Notes: a model not told the origin generated them from the sequence alone. A stretch of DNA of 64,000 bases from Mobilicoccus caccae (GCF_030161635.1 NZ_BSUO01000001.1:2957199-3021198), one strand, 5' to 3'; positions 7,648 through 17,303 are shown, counted from the stretch's first letter. A program made the numbers and translations.

Positions 7648-8844
7648 ATGGGCGAATGGGAGCAGGCCTGGACCGACGACGAGGCCGCCGCGCGGGCGAC
7701 GGCGTCGTTCGCGGCAGCCTTCGGATCGGAGCCCGAGGAGGTGTGGGCCGCCCCCGGGCGCGTCAACCTCGTGGGTGAGCACACCGACTACAACGGGGGC
7801 CTGTGCCTGCCCATCGCGCTCCCGCACCGCACCTACGCGGCCGTGACCCGCAGGGACGACGATCGCGTCCGCGTGGTCACCGACCTCGGCGCCGAACAGC
7901 GGTGGGAGGGAACGCTCGCCGACATCGCCCCTGGCCGGCTCGACGAGGGCTGGGTCTCCTACTGTGCGGGGCCGGCCTGGGCGCTGGGCGAGGACGGGCT
8001 CGACGTCCCCGGGTTCGATCTCGCGCTCGTGTCGTGCGTTCCGCTGGGCGCCGGCCTCTCCTCCTCCGCGGCCGTCGAGTGCGCGGTCGGTCTGGGCCTG
8101 GCCTCGCTCGCCGGCACCCCGCTGGATGGTGACGACGCCGGGCGCGCGCGGCTGGCCCGGGCGTGCGTCCGTGCGGAGAACGAGGTGGCCGGAGCCCCGA
8201 CCGGCGGGATGGACCAGGCGGCGTCGTTGCGCGCCCGGGCCGGCCATGCCCTGCTGCTGGACTGCCGCGACGGGTCGATCCGTCAGGTCCCCCTCGATCT
8301 GGACCGCGAGGGGCTGGCCCTCCTCGTCATCGACACCCGCGCCGACCACGCGCTCGTCGACGGGCAGTACGGGCAGCGGCGGGCCACTTGCGAGGCCGCC
8401 GCGGCGCGCCTCGGGGTGCCGACGCTCGCCGACATCACGGCCCTGGACGAGGCGCTCGCGTCCCTGGAGGACGAGACCGCCCGTCGCCGAGTTCGGCACG
8501 TGGTCACCGAGATCCAGCGGGTGCGCGACCTCGTCGGGGCGGCGGAGGCCGGTGACTGGCCCGAGGTCGGCAGGCTGATGAACGACTCGCACACCTCGCT
8601 GCGGGACGACTACGAGGTGAGCTGCACCGAACTGGACGTGGCCGTCGAGGCCGCCCGCGTCGCCGGTGCCCTGGGCGCGCGCATGACCGGAGGAGGGTTC
8701 GGTGGCAGCGCCATCGCGCTCGTACGGTCGGCCGACGCCGAGAAGGTCGGGGAGGCGGTGATTCGCGCCGCGGCGCAGGCCGGGATCGCGACACCGTCAC
8801 TACACCTCGCCGTGCCGTCCGCGGCCGGGGAGCGCGTGGCATGA
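7648..8844 (+). CDS. galK: Galactokinase
   Basis: 398 residues. Phosphorylates galactose at C1 with ATP, first step of the Leloir pathway, cytoplasmic. All GHMP signature motifs are present: GRVNLVGEHTDYNGG at residues 37-51, the ATP loop LGAGLSSSAAVE around 134-145, the GGMDQAASL segment with the catalytic Asp near 190, and MTGGGFGGSAIALV near the C-terminus. Start ATG 7648 is chosen because GAGGGAG precedes it; longer in-frame starts would run through the operator. First gene of galK-galM-regulator, joined by four-base overlaps. galT and galE are not in the window. Confidence 0.96.
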   Translation: MGEWEQAWTDDEAAARATASFAAAFGSEPEEVWAAPGRVNLVGEHTDYNGGLCLPIALPHRTYAAVTRRDDDRVRVVTDLGAEQRWEGTLADIAPGRLDEGWVSYCAGPAWALGEDGLDVPGFDLALVSCVPLGAGLSSSAAVECAVGLGLASLAGTPLDGDDAGRARLARACVRAENEVAGAPTGGMDQAASLRARAGHALLLDCRDGSIRQVPLDLDREGLALLVIDTRADHALVDGQYGQRRATCEAAAARLGVPTLADITALDEALASLEDETARRRVRHVVTEIQRVRDLVGAAEAGDWPEVGRLMNDSHTSLRDDYEVSCTELDVAVEAARVAGALGARMTGGGFGGSAIALVRSADAEKVGEAVIRAAAQAGIATPSLHLAVPSAAGERVA

Positions 8845-9757
8845 CCAGCACGAAGACCCCCTCGTCCACGGGCCGCCAGTACGAGCTCCGCCACGGCGAT
8901 CAGGTGGCGATCATCACCGAGGTCGGGGCCGCCCTTCGCCTGTACCGGGTCGGTGATCGCGACGTCGTCGTGCCGTTCGGCGAGCACGAGCTCCCGCCGG
9001 CCGTGCACGGCGCCGTCCTCCTCCCCTGGCCCAACCGGATCGGCGACGGCACGTATGAGTTCGACGGTGCCACCTACCGACTCGACCTCTCCGAGCCCGA
9101 GCGACACAACGCGATCCACGGGCTCGTACGCCACACCCGGTGGCGTTGTGTGGAGGCCCACGACTCCGCGATCGAGATGGCGCTCGAGCTCGTCCCCCGG
9201 GCCGGCTACCCGTTTCCTCTGGAGAGCCGGGTGCGCTACGACCTCGGAGCCGACGGCCTGTCGGTCTCGCTGGTGACGACGAACCTCGGTGACACCGACG
9301 CGCCGTACGGTGCCGGCTTCCACCCGTGGCTCTCCCCCGGCACGCACCGCCTCGACGACTGCCAGTTGTCCATGGACGTCGAGACTCGCGTCGAGGTCGA
9401 CGACCGGCTCCTGCCCGTCGCGGAGTCCACCGACATCCCCCCGACGTCGACTTCCGCAGCCGTCGCCGGATCGGTGACACCCGGCTCGACGACGGCTTCG
9501 CCGCGCACGGCCCTCACCCGGAGGTGCGCCTCACCGATCCCGACGGGGTGACGGCGTTCGTGCTGGCCGTCGAGGGGGTCCGGTACTGGCAGGTGTTCAC
9601 CGGCGACGGACTCCCGCAGCGTTGGCTCCGCAGCGGCCTGGCCGCAGAGCCGATGACCTGTGCGGCGGACGCGTTCCGCACGGGCCGGCATCTGGTGCGA
9701 CTCGGCCCGGGGCGCAGCCACACCACGCGCTTCACCCTCGGGCTGCGGGCCTCATGA
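8841..9757 (+). CDS. galM: Aldose 1-epimerase (mutarotase), with one-base frame break
   Basis: 305 residues after correction. Interconverts alpha and beta galactose so that galactokinase can use it. The N-terminal 200 residues carry the galactose-mutarotase fold with LLPWPNRIGDGTY, HNAIHGLVRHTRW and YGAGFHPWLSPG (substrate-binding histidines). After PVAESTDIPP the frame is lost in a run of six C (9437-9442); adding one C continues with DVDFRSRRRIGDTRLDDGF, then LTDPDGVTAFVLAVEGVRYW and a normal C-terminus ending in an ATGA overlap with the regulator gene. The corrected gene has exactly 306 codons. Read as a sequence error rather than a pseudogene. Confidence 0.9.
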
Positions 9758-10797
9758 CATCCGCGTCGGGCTCGCGTCGTGGTGGCGTGGGCTGGTCCAC
9801 ACAAGCCACGGCCCGCGACGTCGCGGCACTGGCGAATGTCTCGGCACAAACGGTGTCGCGTGTGGCCAACGGCGCCGAGAACGTCAGCCCGGAGACACGC
9901 GCGCGGGTGCTGGAGGCGATGGCCAAGGTCGGGTACACGCCGAACGGCGCGGCCCGCGCCCTGCGGTCGGGTCGCTCCGACATGATCGGCATCGTCGTCC
10001 ATCACCTCACCCGCACCGGCGAGGCCAATATCGTGCAGGCGGTGGCGACGACCGCGCACGACCGCGGGTACGCCGTGACGCTCATGGACGCCTCCACCGG
10101 AGCGGCGAGCGACCTCAACGAGGCACTCGCCCGCATCGGGCCGGGCGTGGCCGGCGTGGTCGTGCTGGGCCTGGAGACCTCCGACGTCGACCGCCTGAAG
10201 GCTCCCGGCCGGTTGCCGGTCGTCGTGGCCGACTCCCGGTCCCTGGCCCACCCCGCCGTCGGGTTCGACCAGCGCGGCGGGGCTCAACAGGCCGTGGGTC
10301 ATCTCCTGGGATTGGGCCACGCATGCGTGCACATGCTCGCCGGTCCCCAGAGCTCGCTCCAGTCACGGCTGCGTGAGCACGCCTGGCGCGAGTTCCTCAC
10401 GGCGGCAGGACGTCCCGTTCCTCCGGTCCTGCGGGGCGATTGGAGTCCCGCATCGGGGTACGCCGCCGGTCAGGTGCTCGCGGCAGACCGCGAGGTCACC
10501 GCGATCTTCGTGGCCAACGACGAGATGGCGGCCGGGCTCATGCGCGCGTTCCACGAGGCGGGGCGGCGCATCCCGGACGAGGTGTCGGTCGTCGGATTCG
10601 ACGACGTCCTGGCCGAATACCTCTGGCCCCCGTTGACGACGGTGCGCCAGGACTTCTCCGCGGTGGGCGACGGACTCGTCCGGCTCCTCTTGCAACGGAT
10701 CGGCTCCCCCGTCGCCGACCCCGACCCGGTCTCCACGGTCGTCCCCGCCCACCTGGTGATCAGGGCCAGCAGCGGACCGCCGCCGGGTCACCGCTGA
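9754..10797 (+). CDS. LacI-family transcriptional regulator of the galactose genes
   Basis: 347 residues. N-terminal LacI HTH (TARDVAALANVSAQTVSRVA, about residues 18-38) with hinge region up to ~75, then a periplasmic-binding-protein-like effector domain; the C-terminal part has the characteristic AIFVANDEMAAGLMRAFHEA, IPDEVSVVGFDD and PPLTTVRQD. It overlaps galM by four bases and is the obvious regulator for the two operators between galK and the symporter, with galactose or a phosphorylated derivative as inducer (inference). The 15-residue tail before the HTH is a little long; the start is fixed by the overlap. Confidence 0.92.
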   Translation: MTSASGSRRGGVGWSTQATARDVAALANVSAQTVSRVANGAENVSPETRARVLEAMAKVGYTPNGAARALRSGRSDMIGIVVHHLTRTGEANIVQAVATTAHDRGYAVTLMDASTGAASDLNEALARIGPGVAGVVVLGLETSDVDRLKAPGRLPVVVADSRSLAHPAVGFDQRGGAQQAVGHLLGLGHACVHMLAGPQSSLQSRLREHAWREFLTAAGRPVPPVLRGDWSPASGYAAGQVLAADREVTAIFVANDEMAAGLMRAFHEAGRRIPDEVSVVGFDDVLAEYLWPPLTTVRQDFSAVGDGLVRLLLQRIGSPVADPDPVSTVVPAHLVIRASSGPPPGHR

Positions 10798-10852
10798 CCC
10801 GCGGCCGCTCGAGCAGCGAACTGTGCCTGGAGACGGTGGGGCGCCAGGCCCT

Positions 10853-12361
10853 TCAGAGCACCCGGTAATCCGGGCCGAGCTCGGATCCCATGAACCAGCG
10901 CAGTTCCTCGGCCTCGACCTCGTCGCCACCGCCGGACTCGGCCCACGCCGACAGGCGCGTGTTGACCTCCGAGGAGAAGCAGCCCACCGTGCCGGCCAAG
11001 GTGACGATGTCGCCACGGACGGGCAGATCGCCGTCGACGCGGGGGTCGAGCTCGACGATCTCGGGGTCTCGCTCGTCGGCGGCGGGGATCTCGGTGAGGC
11101 TGGAACGCCCCAGGTGGGCGAGCTGCAGCGTGACCGTGAGTCCGCCGACCTCGTCCTTGACGCGCCGGCCCAGCCATCGGCCGAGGGCCTCGTAGTCGCC
11201 GATGACCGCCCGCGGATGCCACCCACGCACGGGATCGAAGTCGCGGTTCCATCGGTCGGTCCAGTCGCGCAGGTGGTCGGCGAGTTCTCCGGTGATGTCG
11301 ACCTCCTCGGGGTCGACCGAACGCCCGTCGAACCAGAGCGGCGACTCGCGCCCGGTCTCGGTCGTCACCAGGAGCCCGGTGATCTCGCTCGGATCGACAG
11401 GGCTCGTGTCGATGCCCTCGACGTCGGCGAAGTCACGCGCCACCGACGGCCCGGAGTGCGGGTAGTCCGCCTCCCCCGAGGCGTACGGCGCCGAGTTCCA
11501 CTCGACGTCGTCCTCGACCGGGAGATCGTCGTCCTCCCGCTCGATCTCGACCGCGGGTCCGTCGTCGGCCTCCACCTCGGGCACGAGGGGACGGTCACGA
11601 TTCTCGTCGGCCCACACGGCGAGAAGATCCTCCTCGCCGGTGTCGTCGACCTCGGCCGGGTGCTCGGCCACCGGGGGCGCGGCCTGCTCCGCCGGCTCGG
11701 GCGCCTCGAACGTCCAGGAGGCGTCCTCGGGCGGATCCTCCACCGCCACATCGGCGTCCGGCTCCCGATCGACCACGGCCCGACCGGCCTCGTCGCTGCT
11801 CACGCGCTCGCGACAGAACGAGACCCAGCTCTCGGCGACCTCCTCGAACGGCTCTCCGCGCGAGCGCAGGCGGTCGTACAGCATCGTCGCCGTGTTCCGG
11901 GCGCCCTCGACGAGGTCGGCCGGATACCCCATCTGCCGGCGGTGGTCCTCGAACTCGTCCTCGTCGTCGACGAACACCTCACCGGTGAACCGGCGGATGA
12001 CGTCGAGGTCGAGGTCGGCCGCGCTCACCTGCAGGACCCCGTCGGGACGGTGCCACCACGACGCCTGCGTGGTCACGTCGACGTAGACCCGCGAGCTGAA
12101 CGTGCCGCCGGTGTCGTTGATCGTCGCCACCCACATGCCCTCGTGGGGGTACAGGCTCACCCAGTACGCGTCGGACGTGAACTCCAGTCCGGGCCGGGCG
12201 ATGTGCCCGCCGGGGGCTCCGCCGACCCACACCCCGTACTCGTCGACGCCGAGGACGACGAGGTCGTACTCCCAGTGCGGCCGGCCGTCGTACTTGGTGA
12301 ACACGGCACGTACCCGCGCGCCGAAGGGGAGTTCGGCCGGTGACAGCGTCCCCGCCTCCAT
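10853..12361 (-). CDS. DUF402-domain protein with acidic linker and novel C-terminal domain
   Basis: 502 residues; start ATG 12361 preceded by GAGAGGAG. Residues about 10-190 form a DUF402 (FomD/YgaC-like) barrel: the conserved pattern includes YDLVVLGVDEYGVWVG, MWVATINDTGG and SRVYVDVTTQASW, followed by DVIRRFTGEVFVDDEDEFEDH. DUF402 proteins include nucleoside-phosphate phosphatases. Residues 225-345 are a low-complexity acidic linker (many E, D, P). The C-terminal 150 residues, with VRGWHPRAVIGDYEALGRWLGRR and VTLQLAHLGRSSLTEIP, are not a family I know. Single gene, convergent with the galactose operon and divergent from selA. Confidence 0.75.
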   Translation of the reverse strand: MEAGTLSPAELPFGARVRAVFTKYDGRPHWEYDLVVLGVDEYGVWVGGAPGGHIARPGLEFTSDAYWVSLYPHEGMWVATINDTGGTFSSRVYVDVTTQASWWHRPDGVLQVSAADLDLDVIRRFTGEVFVDDEDEFEDHRRQMGYPADLVEGARNTATMLYDRLRSRGEPFEEVAESWVSFCRERVSSDEAGRAVVDREPDADVAVEDPPEDASWTFEAPEPAEQAAPPVAEHPAEVDDTGEEDLLAVWADENRDRPLVPEVEADDGPAVEIEREDDDLPVEDDVEWNSAPYASGEADYPHSGPSVARDFADVEGIDTSPVDPSEITGLLVTTETGRESPLWFDGRSVDPEEVDITGELADHLRDWTDRWNRDFDPVRGWHPRAVIGDYEALGRWLGRRVKDEVGGLTVTLQLAHLGRSSLTEIPAADERDPEIVELDPRVDGDLPVRGDIVTLAGTVGCFSSEVNTRLSAWAESGGGDEVEAEELRWFMGSELGPDYRVL

Positions 12362-12433
12362 GGATGCTCCTCTCGTCGCCCCCATCATGACCGGCCGGAA
12401 CGCCGGGAAACAGCCGGACGCGCTGATGGCGAC

Positions 12434-12439
12434 TAGTCT
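12434..12439 (+). promoter_or_regulatory. -10 box TAGTCT upstream of selA
   Basis: TAGTCT 39 nt before the selA ATG, followed by a leader with a very strong ribosome site (AGGAGGGA at 12464-12471). It lies in the 116-bp divergent region between selA and the DUF402 gene. Confidence 0.45.
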
Positions 12440-12477
12440 CGCCGGAGTCGTCACCGCACCAGCAGGAGGGATCGTCG

Positions 12478-13833
12478 ATGACGGACCCGGATCGAAGGCG
12501 CCGGATCCCCCGCACCGACACCGTGCTCGCCGACCTCGGCGATCTCGTGGCGCGGCAGGGATCGGACCTCGTCAAACGAGCCGTGATCGCAGCGCAGGAG
12601 CGCGCGCGGGCCGGTGAGATCGCCCCCGAGGACGTCGCCGCCGAGGCGCGCCGGTCGGTGAGCTCCAGGCCGTCGACGACGATGAAACCCCTGATCAACG
12701 CCACCGGTGTGGTGCTGCACACGAACATCGGGCGTGCCTGCCTGTCCGAGGACGCGAAGGCGGCGTTGCTCCGTGCGGCCGGGCACGTCGACGTCGAGTT
12801 CGACACCGCCACCGGCCTGCGGGCACGACGCGGGCGCGACACCCTCGCGGCCCTCTCGGCCGCGGTGCCCAGCGCCGAGGACGCCCTCGTCGTCAACAAC
12901 GGTGCCGCCGCACTCGTGTTGGCCACGACCGCACTGGGTGTCGCGCTCGGTCGCCCCGAGGTCGTCATGAGTCGCGGTGAGATCGTCGAGATCGGCGACA
13001 ACTTCCGGCTGCACGAGCTCATCGCCTCCACGGGCGCGACGATCGTCGAGGTCGGTACGACCAATCGCACCTGGGCGCGGGACTATTCGGAGGCGATCAC
13101 CGACCGCACCGGCCTCGTCCTCAAGGTGCACCCGAGCAACTTCGTCGTCCAGGGGTTCACGCACGGGGTCGACGTGGCCGAGCTGGCAGACCTCCTGCGC
13201 GACCTGCGCGAACGCCCCGACTCCCCGGCCGCCGGCGTGCCCCTCGTCGTCGACATCGGCAGCGGGCTCCTGCGCCCCGACTCCCTCCTGCCCGGAGAAC
13301 CCGACGCCGCCACGACCCTGGCAGCGGGCGCCGACCTCGTGACGGCCAGCGGGGACAAGCTGCTCGGCGGTCCGCAGGCCGGGATCGTGCTCGGCCGGGC
13401 CGATCTGGTGGAGCGGATGCGCCATTCTCCCCTGGCGCGAGCCCTGCGGGTCGACAAGCTCACCCTCGCGGCGCTGGAGGCGACCCTCACCGGCGGCGTG
13501 ACGCCCACCCACGCGGCGCTGCACGCCGACCTCGACGTGCTCCGCCGCCGCTCCGAGGCCCTCGCCGAACGGCTGCAGGGCAGCGGGGTCGACGCGCAGG
13601 TCGTCGACCACGTGGCGGCCGTCGGAGGCGGCGGCGCTCCCGGTGTCGTGCTGCCGAGCGTGGCGATCGCCGTGGCCGCGGACCGGGCCGAGCCGCTGCG
13701 CCGCGACGGCATCATCGCCCGGGTCCGCGGTGGACGGTGCCTGCTCGACCTGCGGGCGGTCGCTCCCACCGACGACGACGTGATCCACGACCGGCTCAGG
13801 GCCATCGCCGCCGCGAACGGGGACGTCTCGTGA
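12478..13833 (+). CDS. selA: L-seryl-tRNA(Sec) selenium transferase
   Basis: 451 residues, standard length. PLP enzyme that converts Ser-tRNA(Sec) to Sec-tRNA(Sec) using selenophosphate. N-terminal tRNA-binding region about 1-75, then the fold-type I core: INATGVVLHTNIGRACLSEDA, ALVVNNGAAALVLA, EIVEIGDNFRLHEL, PLVVDIGSGLL and the PLP lysine K294 in SGDKLLGGPQAG. Strong SD AGGAGGGA. Overlaps selB. Acts on the selC product found 7 kb upstream. selD (selenophosphate synthetase) is not in the window. Confidence 0.97.
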   Translation: MTDPDRRRRIPRTDTVLADLGDLVARQGSDLVKRAVIAAQERARAGEIAPEDVAAEARRSVSSRPSTTMKPLINATGVVLHTNIGRACLSEDAKAALLRAAGHVDVEFDTATGLRARRGRDTLAALSAAVPSAEDALVVNNGAAALVLATTALGVALGRPEVVMSRGEIVEIGDNFRLHELIASTGATIVEVGTTNRTWARDYSEAITDRTGLVLKVHPSNFVVQGFTHGVDVAELADLLRDLRERPDSPAAGVPLVVDIGSGLLRPDSLLPGEPDAATTLAAGADLVTASGDKLLGGPQAGIVLGRADLVERMRHSPLARALRVDKLTLAALEATLTGGVTPTHAALHADLDVLRRRSEALAERLQGSGVDAQVVDHVAAVGGGGAPGVVLPSVAIAVAADRAEPLRRDGIIARVRGGRCLLDLRAVAPTDDDVIHDRLRAIAAANGDVS

Positions 13834-15617
13834 GGATGCACGTCGTCGCCACGGCCGGGCACGTCGATCACGGCAAGTCCTCCCTCGTGCGGGCGCTCAC
13901 CGGCATGGAACCGGACCGCTGGGAGGAGGAACGCCGGCGCGAGCTCACGATCGACCTCGGATTCGCCTGGACCACACTGGACTCCGGGGACCGGGTGGCG
14001 TTCGTCGACGTGCCCGGGCACCGCCGCTTCATCGGCAACATGCTCGCCGGCCTCGGGCCCGCCCCGGCGGTGGTGTTCGTCGTCGCCGCCGACGAGTCGT
14101 GGATGCCGCAGAGCGCCGAACACCTCGCGGCAGCAGCGGCGCTCGGCGTCCGGCACGTCGTCGTGGTCGTCACCCGGGCCGACCTCGCCGACCCGGCCCC
14201 GGCCCTCGAACGGGCGGTGACCGAGCTGCGCGCCGTCGGCATCGAGCCACGCGAGGCCCTGGCCGCCTCAAGCCGCACCGGCGAGGGGATCGCGGCGGTC
14301 AAGGAGGCCGTCCTCGGTCTCGTCGGCTCACTGCCGGTTCCCGATCCGGACGCCCGCGTGCGGCTCTGGGTCGACCGGGCGTTCACGATCCGCGGGGCCG
14401 GCACGGTGGTCACCGGCACGCTCGGCTCCGGGCGGATCCGCGTGGGCGACACCCTGGATCTCGCGGGTCGCCGCGTCACCGTCCGCGGCCTGCACGCCTT
14501 GGAGGAGCCGCACGAGGAGGTCCTCGCGCCCGCCCGGGTCGCGGTCAACCTGCGCGGGATCACCACCGACGACATCCACCGGGGGCACGCTCTGCTCACG
14601 CCGGACTCCTGGCCGACGACGTCGGTGCTCGACGTCAGGCTCACGCTGCCCGAGGGCGTGGCGGGGGCCGCCGAGCTGCCGGAACACCTCATGCTGCACA
14701 TCGGGACCGCGGGCGTGCAGGCGCGGGTGCGTCCCCTCGGTACCGACGTCGCCCGCCTCACGCTGCCCGTCTCGCTCCCGCTCGCCCAGGGAGACCGCGC
14801 CCTGCTGCGCGATCCGGGCACCGGCACGGTCACGGGGCTGATGGTGTTGGACGTCGCACCGCCGGCCCTGACCCGGCGCGGGGCCGGGGCCCGCCGTGCG
14901 GCCGATCTCACGACGCGTTCGGAGGCGGCATCCCTCGCGACCGAGGTACGTGACCGTGGCCACCTCACGCCGGAGCAGGCCCGACGGCTCGGCGTGTCCC
15001 AGGACGAGATCACCGCTCCCCCGGCCGGAATCGCCTTGCGGGCGGGGGTGTTCGTCGACGACACGACCTGGCGGGAGTGGGGCGAGGCGTTGCGCTCGAC
15101 CACCGCCGCCTACGCCCGAGAACACCCGCTCGAGCCGTGGATGCCGGCGGAGGCGGCACGTCGCGCGGTCGGTCTGCCGACGCTGGATCTGCTGGCACCC
15201 CTGGCCGCCGAGGCCGGCCTCACCCACGCACGTGGCCGCGTGCACGAACCGGGGTTGACGGCACACCTCGGCGCCGCCGAGGCCGGGCTCGCGTCGATCG
15301 AGGCGCGCCTGCGGCAGACGCCGTTCGCCGCCCCGGAGAAGCCCGACCTGGACGCCGCCGGTCTCGGCCCACGACAGATCGCCGCGGCGGTCGACGCCGG
15401 CCGGCTGATCCGCCTCCCCGACGACGTCCTGCTCCTCCCGCTGGCCCCCGCCCAGGCCATGCGGGTCCTCGCGGGCCTGCCGCAGCCCTTCACCACGAGC
15501 CAAGCGCGCCAGGCACTCGACACGACGAGACGCGTCGTCATCCCCCTACTGGAACACCTCGACTCCCGAGGGTGGACCCGCCGCATCGACGCAGGTCACC
15601 GCGAGATCGCCCGCTGA
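13830..15617 (+). CDS. selB: Selenocysteine-specific translation elongation factor SelB
   Basis: 595 residues from GTG 13830, which overlaps the selA stop by four bases (GTGA) and has GGGGA 6 nt upstream; ATG 13836 is the alternative. EF-Tu-like GTPase domain with G1 AGHVDHGKSSLVRAL (residues 9-23), G3 DVPGHRRF and VTRAD (G4 variant of NKxD). Domains 2 and 3 follow (GTVVTGTLGSG). The C-terminal third contains the winged-helix repeats that bind the SECIS hairpin of selenoprotein mRNAs (for example ITAAVDAGRLIRLPDDVLLLP-like segment near residues 515-535). Somewhat shorter than the E. coli protein (614). Confidence 0.95.
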   Translation: MRMHVVATAGHVDHGKSSLVRALTGMEPDRWEEERRRELTIDLGFAWTTLDSGDRVAFVDVPGHRRFIGNMLAGLGPAPAVVFVVAADESWMPQSAEHLAAAAALGVRHVVVVVTRADLADPAPALERAVTELRAVGIEPREALAASSRTGEGIAAVKEAVLGLVGSLPVPDPDARVRLWVDRAFTIRGAGTVVTGTLGSGRIRVGDTLDLAGRRVTVRGLHALEEPHEEVLAPARVAVNLRGITTDDIHRGHALLTPDSWPTTSVLDVRLTLPEGVAGAAELPEHLMLHIGTAGVQARVRPLGTDVARLTLPVSLPLAQGDRALLRDPGTGTVTGLMVLDVAPPALTRRGAGARRAADLTTRSEAASLATEVRDRGHLTPEQARRLGVSQDEITAPPAGIALRAGVFVDDTTWREWGEALRSTTAAYAREHPLEPWMPAEAARRAVGLPTLDLLAPLAAEAGLTHARGRVHEPGLTAHLGAAEAGLASIEARLRQTPFAAPEKPDLDAAGLGPRQIAAAVDAGRLIRLPDDVLLLPLAPAQAMRVLAGLPQPFTTSQARQALDTTRRVVIPLLEHLDSRGWTRRIDAGHREIAR

Positions 15618-15639
15618 CGCGACCTCGGAGGGTGTTCCA

Positions 15640-15890
15640 CAGGTTGCTCCGGAAGATCGTCCCGTCGGTGGCCTCCTCCTCGAGCCGCTCCAGCGAACGG
15701 CCGCGAGTCTCGGGCACGACCAGGATGAAGACCAGCGCCACCGCTCCGATCAGCGCGAAGCCGAAGTAGGTGCCGTCGATGCCGAGCACCGCGAGCGCGT
15801 CGTCATGGCGTCCCTTCTCCACCAGCCAACGCGCAGACCACCCCGTCTCCCGGGCGCCGACGATGACGGCTCCGGGTGTGCGCGTCGCGT
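15640..15890 (-). pseudogene. Remnant of an MFS sugar-porter gene
   Basis: The minus-strand frame contains SARWLVEKGRHDDALAVL, which is the central cytoplasmic loop of sugar porters (GalP/XylE family), directly followed by GTYFGFALIGAVALVFIL and VPETRGRSLERLEEEA, which is their last helix and C-terminal PETKG motif. About 200 residues between these two positions are absent, and the N-terminal half is missing too. There is no start codon or RBS. This is a decayed fragment between selB and the MFS exporter, pointing to a past rearrangement at this junction. Confidence 0.75.
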
Positions 15891-15893
15891 TCT

Positions 15894-17034
15894 TCAGGTG
15901 GTCGCGAGGTCCGCGCGGGGAGGAGCCACACGAGGCCCGCGCCCAGTGCGGTGAGGGCTCCGCCGACGGTGAAGAGTCCCGTGATGCCGATGACGTCGAG
16001 GAGGAGTCCGGAGACGCCGCCACCGGCCCCCTGACCGACTGCGATGGTCGCGAACAGGATGGCGGTGCCGGTTCCCATGGCGTGAGGCCACGCCTGACGG
16101 GCGAGCTCGATGGTCAGCCCGCACGCGATGACGTAGACGGCTCCGAACACGCAGCCACAGGCAGCAGCCATCGGGAGCCCCGTCGCGAAGGGGAGGCCTG
16201 CGATGCTCGCGCCGAGCAGGAGTGAACTCACCGACCACGACGTGCGGGTGCCGAACCTCGCGGAGAGATCGCCGGAGAGCGCGCCGACGACACCTGCGGC
16301 CCCGATCGCTCCCCAGAAGAGGAGGGAGGCGCCTTCGTCGAGGGACGCGGCGTCCTCTGCGGTGCTGCGACCGAAGGTCCAGAAGACGGAGCTGCCGAAC
16401 CCCATGAGCATCGTCAGCGCCACGGGGAGCGCCAGGGCGGCCACGCGGCCCGGCGTCTCGGAGCCTTGCGTGGGGGTATCGGGGCGGGTCGTCTCCCGCG
16501 TGAGTGCGAGGAAGCCCAGGACCGACAGGATCGCGAGCACTGCCGCGGCCGTGAACAGTGTCCGCCAGCCGCCGGGCAGCATGATGAGCGCCGTGGCGAG
16601 CGCGACCCCGGCCCCCGTCCCGGCATTGGCGACGGCCTGCGCGCGGGGCTCGATGTGTGCGGGGGTGTCACGGGTGATGCGGTAGGCGATCGCGCCGGAG
16701 GCGAACCCGGCTGCAGCGCCGGCGACGGCAGCTCCCGTGAGGAAGACCCACGCGGTCGTGGCGGAGGCAAGAACGAGGCATCCCCCACTCCCGGTGAGAA
16801 GGCACATCAGCAGGCTTGCCCGCCACCGGCCCTGGCCCAACAGCACGCCGCTGAGGGCGCACGCTGCGACATACGTGACGAACGCACCGGTCGAGGCGAA
16901 GGCCAGCTGTGACGCGCTGACGATGCCCTCGTCCACGATTCGGGGGCTGCCAAACCGACGCCGAACCGCGCCATGCCGTAACAGACCGCCACGATCCCCA
17001 TGCCCGCTCCGACGAGTGCGGTGCCGCGCGTCAT
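15894..17034 (-). CDS. MFS transporter, YbfB/YjiJ type (frame breaks at two homopolymers)
   Basis: About 380 residues after correction, 12 membrane helices. The N-terminus TALVGAGMGIVAVCYGMARFG is typical of YbfB/CynX-like exporters. At 16942-16946 (five G on the + strand) adding one base joins FGVGLAAP to RIVDEGIVSASQLAFASTG, restoring helix 1 to helix 2. Downstream, helices such as WRASLLMCLLTGSGGCLVLAS and ATALIMLPGGWRTLFTAAAV are intact. At 15917-15920 a second added base would end the protein cleanly at VWLLPRADLATT; without it the frame runs on to 15803 into the sugar-porter remnant. With both, the gene is 381 codons. Divergent from a GlxA-type regulator, which may control it. Confidence 0.75.
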
Positions 17035-17291
17035 GATGTGGGCCGGCAGAAGATCCGGCGCTTGGTCCACAGGCTGTCGAGCTCATACCTCACGTGATCA
17101 CCACCGGAGGAGATCCGCGTGGGCAGGAGCGCGGGTACGACATCGGCGGGCGGCGCTCCACGATCGAGCGGAGAGTTCTCCCGCGCTCGGGGCATGAGAT
17201 GTCTCCTGGCTGCGATTCGAGCGGGTAGCGGACTCGTCCCAGGCTGCCGTGGTTCGATCGGCCCTTGCTGTGGCCCTGAGCCACGAGTCGC

Positions 17292-17297
17292 TAGATT
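17292..17297 (+). promoter_or_regulatory. -10 box TAGATT, leaderless start
   Basis: TAGATT ends 6 nt before the ATG at 17304, so the transcript should start at the start codon. No SD is present. Confidence 0.55.
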
Positions 17298-17303
17298 TGG
17301 GCC

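Noticed and set aside
9437..9442. Phase variation by the C6 tract in galM
   Set aside because: The same one-base deficit appears in unrelated housekeeping genes, even at runs of three or four bases that do not slip readily, so a global sequencing cause is simpler.
15894..17034. MFS transporter as a true pseudogene
   Set aside because: All other helices are intact and one or two homopolymer bases restore a normal 381-codon gene.
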